64,000 nucleotides of DNA from Oscillospiraceae bacterium (lineage in GTDB: Bacteria > Bacillota > Clostridia > Oscillospirales > Oscillospiraceae). Of the stretch, positions 59,788 to 64,000 are shown piece by piece (within the stretch, counting starts at the first letter, position 1; every line of letters begins with the position of its first letter). Made by a program: the position numbers and the translations under genes. The stretch lies in NCBI GenBank assembly GCA_017482385.1, contig JAFUNI010000014.1, positions 1-64,000 of the forward strand, written 5' to 3'. The notes under the pieces are model-generated. The model did not search any database. It had not been told where the DNA came from and was given only the letters and a program-made list of their open reading frames with translations.

Positions 59788-60975
59788 TTACAAAATGTAT
59801 TCTCTTTCGCCGTTTTGCAGGTCGCGCCAAACCGGGCTCATATTCCGCAGCAGCTCCACCACCTGGGGAACAGCCTGCAGGATATAGTCGATTTCTTCCT
59901 CGGTGTTATCGTGGCTCAGTGACAGCCGCAGAGAGCCGTGGGCCACATCGTGGACCCGGCCAATGGCCAGCAGCACGTGGCTGGGATCCAAAGAGCCGGA
60001 GGTGCAGGCAGAGCCGGAAGAGGCGCTGATGCCCTGGGCATCCAGATACAGCAGCAGGCTTTCGCCCTCGATGCCCTCAAAGCAGAAGCTCACATTGTTA
60101 GGCAGGCGGTTTACCCGGTCGCCATTGAGGGCGCAGTGGGGGATCTTTTCCAGTCCTGCGATCAGCTTGTCCCGCAGGTCAGTGACTTTCTTGGTGTTTT
60201 CTTCCAAATTGTTGCAGGCATCTTCCAGTGCGGCAGCCATACCCACAATGGCGGGCAGGTTTTCCGTACCGGCGCGCTTGCCCCGCTCCTGTGCGCCGCC
60301 GTCGATGAGATTGCGCAGGGGAATGCCCCGGCGGACATACAGTGCGCCCACGCCCTTAGGGCCATGGAACTTATGACCGGACAGGCTGAGCATATCGATG
60401 TTCTGCGCCTTTACGTCGATGGCAATGTGGCCTGCGGCCTGGACAGCATCGGTGTGGAAAGGCACACCGGCCTCTTTACAAATAGCGCCGATCTGGGCAA
60501 TGGGCAGCACGGAGCCGATCTCGTTGTTGGCGTACATACAGGTCACAAGGCAGGTATCCTCCCGGATCGCATCCTTTACCTGCTGGGCGGTGATGTTGTG
60601 GCCCTCTTTCACATCCAAAAGAGTAACTTCAAAGCCCTCTTTTTCCAAAACATTCAAGGTGTGCAGCACTGCGTGATGCTCAAATGCGGTGGAAATGATG
60701 TGCTTTTTGCCTTTTTTTGCGCCGTAGAAGGCAGCGGAGCGAATGGCCTGGTTGTCAGCCTCACTGCCGCCGGAGGTGAAGTAGATTTCTCTTGCCTCAC
60801 AGCCTAAGCACTTGGCAACGGTTTCTCTTGCCTGATCCAGCACTTCTTTGGCCTCCTGGCCCACGGTGTGCAGGCTGGAAGGGTTGCCGTAATAGGTTTC
60901 AAAGCAGGGCAGCATTGCCTGCAAAGCGTGTTTGCTTATTTTCGTAGTAGCAGCATTATCTGCGTAAACTTGCAT
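59788..60975 (-). CDS. iscS: Cysteine desulfurase IscS/NifS
   Basis: 395 residues. PLP-dependent class V aminotransferase fold; PLP-binding Lys202 in SLSGHKFHG, the mobile active-site Cys324 in [16 protein letters not shown], and [10 protein letters not shown] near 150. Removes sulfur from cysteine for Fe-S and thio-cofactor synthesis. First gene of the operon; ATG at 60975 with AGGAGG six bases upstream. The remaining Isc partners (HscA/B, Fdx) are not here, as is usual in Clostridia. Confidence 0.95.
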   Translation of the reverse strand: MQVYADNAATTKISKHALQAMLPCFETYYGNPSSLHTVGQEAKEVLDQARETVAKCLGCEAREIYFTSGGSEADNQAIRSAAFYGAKKGKKHIISTAFEHHAVLHTLNVLEKEGFEVTLLDVKEGHNITAQQVKDAIREDTCLVTCMYANNEIGSVLPIAQIGAICKEAGVPFHTDAVQAAGHIAIDVKAQNIDMLSLSGHKFHGPKGVGALYVRRGIPLRNLIDGGAQERGKRAGTENLPAIVGMAAALEDACNNLEENTKKVTDLRDKLIAGLEKIPHCALNGDRVNRLPNNVSFCFEGIEGESLLLYLDAQGISASSGSACTSGSLDPSHVLLAIGRVHDVAHGSLRLSLSHDNTEEEIDYILQAVPQVVELLRNMSPVWRDLQNGEREYIL

Positions 60976-60998
60976 CGTAATTCCTCCTCGGGGGTATT

Positions 60999-61056
60999 TA
61001 CCTATTTGGTGTATAGGTAATATACCAGTTATTACCTACTTTGTCAATGGGTAAAT
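60999..61056 (-). promoter_or_regulatory. iscS promoter with an array of Rrf2-type half-sites
   Basis: On the - strand: -35 TTGACA (61042-61047), 17-base spacer, -10 TATATT (61019-61024). Two overlapping palindromes cover it: TAGGTAATA / TATTACCTA (61014-61022 and 61030-61038, 7-base spacer) and TACCTAT / ATAGGTA (60999-61005 and 61013-61019, 7-base spacer), sharing one half-site. A further GGTAAATA lies at 61050-61057. The layout fits autorepression by the Rrf2 protein of the operon. Confidence 0.75.
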
Positions 61057-61161
61057 AAAAATTAAAATACCAGTTCCTTCCTGTTTTTTCGACTTTTGCA
61101 AGGGTTACAAAACATATCGTCGAGGCATATTAACAAAGCAGACGTGAAGGAGGGCTGGAAA

Positions 61162-62127
61162 ATGAAACGACTTAGTCATTATATAATAAGCGCAGCGCTG
61201 ATTTTTTGTTTGACAGTGACCGCTGATGCGGCGCAGATGCTGATTCCCGTGGGCCAGGTGGTGGGTCTGGAGCTGGTGGACAACACGGTGACCATAGCAT
61301 CTTTTGATGAAAAATTGGGGCAGGCAGCAAAAGAAGCAGGCTTGCAGGTGGGTGACCGGATCTTGACGGTAAACGGACAAGAAATACAAAATGCCGAAGA
61401 TGTGCGTTTTGCTCTAAATAGAGCCGATGGCCCGGTGGAGCTGGGTGTTCAGCGAAACAAAAAAACCGATACTTTGCACATTGATCCCACGGTGACTTCC
61501 GACGGGCCCAAATTGGGTGTGTATCTGAAGCAGGGCGTTACCGGTGTGGGTACGGTGACTTGGTATGACCCGGACAGCAAAAAATTCGGCACATTGGGTC
61601 ATGGCGTGAACAATTCCCGGGGGGAGCTGCTGAGTATGGTGTCCGGTTCTGCCTATAAGGCCGGGGTGGTTTCTGTGCGAAAGGGAGAATGCGGTGCGCC
61701 GGGGCAGCTGATGGGCGCGCTGAAGGAGGCAACACCCATCGGTACTTTATATAAAAACACCAACCGGGGCGTTTTCGGCACAGCCAATACCGGCTGGGAA
61801 GGCGCGCCTTTGCCGGTGGGTACTGCATCAGATGTAAAAGCCGGGCCGGCAACCATTCGCTCCACGGTGGAAGGGGAAAGCACCCGGGAATATTCTGTGG
61901 AGATTTTGAAGGTTTATCCCAACGCAGGCGAAGCCGGGCGGAATATGCTCCTGCGGATCACGGACGCAGAACTTCTGAACACCACCGGCGGCATCGTGCA
62001 AGGCATGTCCGGCAGCCCCATTATCCAAGACGGCAAACTGGTGGGTGCGGTGACGCATGTGCTGGTGAATGACCCCACTACCGGCTATGGTATCTTTATT
62101 GAAAATATGTTAGATGCCGCGGCATAA
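61162..62127 (+). CDS. spoIVB: SpoIVB-type S55 peptidase
   Basis: 321 residues from ATG at 61162, preceded by GAAGGAGGG; shorter than the Bacillus protein. A signal-anchor (HYIISAALIFCLTVTADA), a PDZ-like domain around residues 35-105, then the S55 peptidase domain with His147 (TLGHGVNN), Asp268 (RITDAE) and Ser283 (GMSGSPIIQ) as the expected triad. SpoIVB is secreted from the forespore and cleaves SpoIVFA to trigger pro-sigma-K processing. Its promoter is not clear; CATATTA at about 61125 fits a sigma-F/G -10 but no matching -35 was found. Confidence 0.93.
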   Translation: MKRLSHYIISAALIFCLTVTADAAQMLIPVGQVVGLELVDNTVTIASFDEKLGQAAKEAGLQVGDRILTVNGQEIQNAEDVRFALNRADGPVELGVQRNKKTDTLHIDPTVTSDGPKLGVYLKQGVTGVGTVTWYDPDSKKFGTLGHGVNNSRGELLSMVSGSAYKAGVVSVRKGECGAPGQLMGALKEATPIGTLYKNTNRGVFGTANTGWEGAPLPVGTASDVKAGPATIRSTVEGESTREYSVEILKVYPNAGEAGRNMLLRITDAELLNTTGGIVQGMSGSPIIQDGKLVGAVTHVLVNDPTTGYGIFIENMLDAAA

Positions 62128-62134
62128 GGTATTC

Positions 62135-62171
62135 AAATGCTCGTTTATGGTTTATAAGCGAGCATTTTTAT
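62135..62171 (+). terminator. Terminator of spoIVB
   Basis: AAATGCTCGTTTAT and ATAAGCGAGCATTT pair over about 14 bp with a 5-base loop, followed by TTTTA. Eight bases after the stop. Confidence 0.85.
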
Positions 62172-62283
62172 ATTCTGCAGCATGGGAACTGTGGAATTTC
62201 GAGCGCAATTTAATAAAAAACGATATTTATTTAAGCTTCGCTCGTGTTTTTGGCAATCTATTTTAATTTCTGAATTGTTATAT

Positions 62284-62289
62284 TATAAT
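62284..62289 (+). promoter_or_regulatory. Probable -10 box of the Lrp-amidohydrolase operon
   Basis: TATAAT at 62284-62289, 27 bases before the Lrp start. The -35 (TTTTAA, 17 bases upstream) is weak, as for an activator-dependent or self-regulated promoter. Confidence 0.4.
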
Positions 62290-62316
62290 TAGCTTAATAC
62301 GAAAGGAGCGACGCAT

Positions 62317-62787
62317 ATGGATACGATCGACAAAAAAATTCTGAAACTACTCTCCGAAAATGCCAATACCACTGCAACAGAAATCGGCAACACAGTCAAT
62401 TTATCAGTGCCGGCTGTTAATAAGAGGATCTCCCGTATGCAAAAGGAAGGGATAATTGATTTCTTTACCATTGTAACCAATGCAAATAAACTAAATAAAA
62501 CAGTGACAGCCTTTGTTTTTATCGTGATGCAATACGGCGATAGCATTGCGTCACTTTTGGAATATGCAAAAAAAGAGCCGGATGTACTGGAGTGCTATGC
62601 TGTTACGGGAGAGTATGATTATATGCTTAAAATCTGTGCAAAGGATATCGAATCCCTGGAGGAGAAAATCCTGCGCATTAAAAACAACAAAGGTGTTATG
62701 AAGAGTCATACAATGATTTCCTTGATGGAGCACAAGCTTATGCCCACTGTTTTGCCGGATATGGACGAGGAGGTATGCAGGAAATGA
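62317..62787 (+). CDS. Lrp/AsnC family regulator
   Basis: 156 residues. N-terminal HTH (DTIDKKILKLLSENANTTATEIGNTVNLSVPAVNKRISRMQKEGII) and C-terminal RAM ligand domain (VLECYAVTGEYDYMLKICAKDIESLEE). The ATG at 62317 follows GAAAGGAG. Its stop overlaps the amidohydrolase start (ATGA), so it is translationally coupled and probably controls the amino-acid enzymes downstream in response to an amino acid. Confidence 0.92.
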   Translation: MDTIDKKILKLLSENANTTATEIGNTVNLSVPAVNKRISRMQKEGIIDFFTIVTNANKLNKTVTAFVFIVMQYGDSIASLLEYAKKEPDVLECYAVTGEYDYMLKICAKDIESLEEKILRIKNNKGVMKSHTMISLMEHKLMPTVLPDMDEEVCRK

Positions 62788-63926
62788 TCAATAAGCTTTA
62801 TGAATATGCAGTCGCATTGCGGCGGGAGCTGCATCAGTATCCGGAAGTGGGCTTTGATCTGGACCGAACGGTGAAGCTGGTGTCCGGCGAGTTGGATAAA
62901 ATCGGCATTGCATACACATACGCCTATGGCAAAGGCAGCGTTGTTGCTGAACTGGGACAAGGCAAAAAACTGATCGCCCTCAGAGCGGATATGGATGCGC
63001 TCCCGGTGGAAGAAAAAATAGACCTGCCCTATAAGTCAAAGATCCCCGGGCAAATGCATGCCTGCGGTCACGATTCCCACACGGCAATTCTGCTGGCTGT
63101 TGCCAAGTACCTAAAGGAAAACGAAAAAGACCTTGCTTGCAGAGTAAGGCTGATTTTTCAACCCAGCGAAGAGGGTGCCGTCAGCGGTGCCAAGATGCTG
63201 GTGGATAACGGCGTTATGGACGGGGTGGAGCATATTCTCTGCACCCATTGTGAAAATGCGATGGAAACAGGCAATATCGGAATCTGTTATGGCGATTATA
63301 TGGCAGCCTGTATTCCTGCCACCATACGCTTTCGTGGTCGAACAGCCCATGCCGCGTTATCTGAGTTTGGCATTGATGCTGTGGCAATGGCAGTAGAGGC
63401 TTATGGAAAAATGAAGACCATGGTTGCCGATGAAGCTGGGCAGACCAAGTACATTTGGTCTGTTGGCCGTTTTCAAGGCGGACATGTGCATAATGTGATT
63501 GCGGATCTGTGTGAGATGGATATTTCTTTCCGCTTTTATGATATGGAATTTGCAAAGCGCGTTGAAAAAAATGTTCGTTCCATCTGCAACGAAATTGCAA
63601 CCAGGTATGGCGGCAGCGTAGAAATCATATGGAATATGAGTACGGGAGCAGTTTATAATGATCCCGCAATCGTGGAAACTTTTGCACAAACAGCAAGAAA
63701 CGCGGGACTAAACCTCCAGCCTATGCCGCAAAGAATGAGCTCAGAGGACTTTGGCTGGTATCTTACCAAAGCGCCCGGTATGATCTTCCGCTTCGGCACA
63801 AGAAATGAGAAGCTGGGTTGTACAGCCCTTGCCCATAGAAACGATTTCTGCATAGATGAGGAAGGTATGAAAGCCGCCATACAGGCATTTTGTACCTATG
63901 TTATGAATTGGCAAAAGGAGATATAA
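62784..63926 (+). CDS. M20 family amidohydrolase (N-acyl-amino-acid/IAA-Leu-resistance type)
   Basis: 380 residues, start ATG at 62784 overlapping the Lrp stop; an ATG at 62775 is too close to its GGAGG. Family signatures: ELHQYPEVGFDL, LRADMDALPVEE, QMHACGHDSHTAILLA with metal ligands, IFQPSEEGAVSGAKML, RGRTAHAA and the SSEDFGWYL end. Such enzymes hydrolyse N-acyl or N-aryl amino acids or related amides. Followed three bases later by the start of an aminotransferase, suggesting release and transamination of an amino acid. Confidence 0.92.
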   Translation: MINKLYEYAVALRRELHQYPEVGFDLDRTVKLVSGELDKIGIAYTYAYGKGSVVAELGQGKKLIALRADMDALPVEEKIDLPYKSKIPGQMHACGHDSHTAILLAVAKYLKENEKDLACRVRLIFQPSEEGAVSGAKMLVDNGVMDGVEHILCTHCENAMETGNIGICYGDYMAACIPATIRFRGRTAHAALSEFGIDAVAMAVEAYGKMKTMVADEAGQTKYIWSVGRFQGGHVHNVIADLCEMDISFRFYDMEFAKRVEKNVRSICNEIATRYGGSVEIIWNMSTGAVYNDPAIVETFAQTARNAGLNLQPMPQRMSSEDFGWYLTKAPGMIFRFGTRNEKLGCTALAHRNDFCIDEEGMKAAIQAFCTYVMNWQKEI

Positions 63927-63929
63927 ACT

Positions 63930-64000
63930 ATGCAATGCAGAAACATATTAAGCACCGCAGCGCAAAATGCCCTGCCTTCGGGTGTCAGAAGGATGTTTGA
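63930..64000 (+). CDS. Start of a PLP-dependent aminotransferase (cut by the window)
   Basis: ATG at 63930 after AAAGGAG. Only 23 residues are visible: after a short lead they read NALPSGVRRMF, the pattern at the N terminus of class I/II aminotransferases (typically S-G-I-R-K-x-F). The 3' part lies outside. The context of Lrp and amidohydrolase genes supports amino-acid metabolism. Confidence 0.5.
   Translation, partial: MQCRNILSTAAQNALPSGVRRMF

Overview
The window reads as a piece of a spore-forming Gram-positive gut-type bacterium of the Clostridia, probably Oscillospirales/Oscillospiraceae-like. The evidence is the sporulation genes (a broken spoVT, yabP, yabQ, spoIVB), the Firmicutes-type yabP-yabQ-divIC-yabR cluster, sigma-A promoters with Shine-Dalgarno sites, a clostridial iscS-iscU-Rrf2 operon, and GC-rich chromosomal genes beside a visibly less GC-rich mobile element. 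The genus assignment is inference; no rRNA operon is present. I saw no CRISPR array and no convincing tRNA by eye.

Positions 1 to about 15,640 are the end of an integrated mobile element, all on the + strand. A plasmid-like DNA module (YqaJ-type nuclease, DUF4406-like protein, RecD2-like helicase, an annealing-type protein, a CHC2/Toprim primase-like protein, ParM and ParR-like partition proteins) ends in a strong terminator. A sigma-factor-like protein and a small HTH protein follow. Next come three tandem large serine recombinases, a small resolvase-fold protein lacking the catalytic serine, and an excisionase-like protein. Relaxase and type IV secretion genes are not in the window, so integrative conjugative element (ICE) versus other integrative element cannot be settled here. 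The element sits inside spoVT: its right junction leaves spoVT without about its first ten codons.

Positions 16,200-22,560 hold an arginine cluster on the - strand: argG, argH, an amino-acid ABC transporter and argF, behind a promoter overlapped by an ArgR-box-like site. The transporter's binding lipoprotein appears to be circularly permuted, with lobe 2 encoded before lobe 1. Positions 22,556-34,505 are one exopolysaccharide operon on the - strand: priming sugar transferase, glycosyltransferases, acyltransferase, epimerase, polymerase, the four dTDP-rhamnose genes and a flippase, behind a near-consensus promoter.

Positions 34,675-46,170 (- strand) carry an orphan peptide-binding lipoprotein, pgeF, secA, a DUF1576 membrane protein behind a structured leader, the one-carbon genes folD, fchA and fhs, and a trigger factor with no N-terminal ribosome-binding domain. 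A LysR gene is divergent from it. Positions 47,211-50,742 (- strand) hold an esterase, rpiB, an SDR oxidoreductase and yabR-divIC-yabQ-yabP. Positions 50,834-58,203 (+) hold a phosphopantetheinyl transferase, tatD, two paralogous lipoproteins and an 875-residue glycosidase-like protein. Positions 58,252-60,975 (-) are the operon iscS-iscU-Rrf2 regulator-rpe, behind a promoter filled with Rrf2-like half-sites. The window closes on + with spoIVB and an operon of an Lrp regulator, an M20 amidohydrolase and the start of an aminotransferase.

Four copies of a palindromic intergenic repeat (ends GTAGGGG / CCCCTAC) and a diverged relative punctuate the chromosomal part. The most unusual items are the permuted binding protein, the recombinase array with its serine-less companion and 53-bp dyad at the element end, the tandem lipoproteins, the glycosidase-like protein and the structured leader before the DUF1576 gene.
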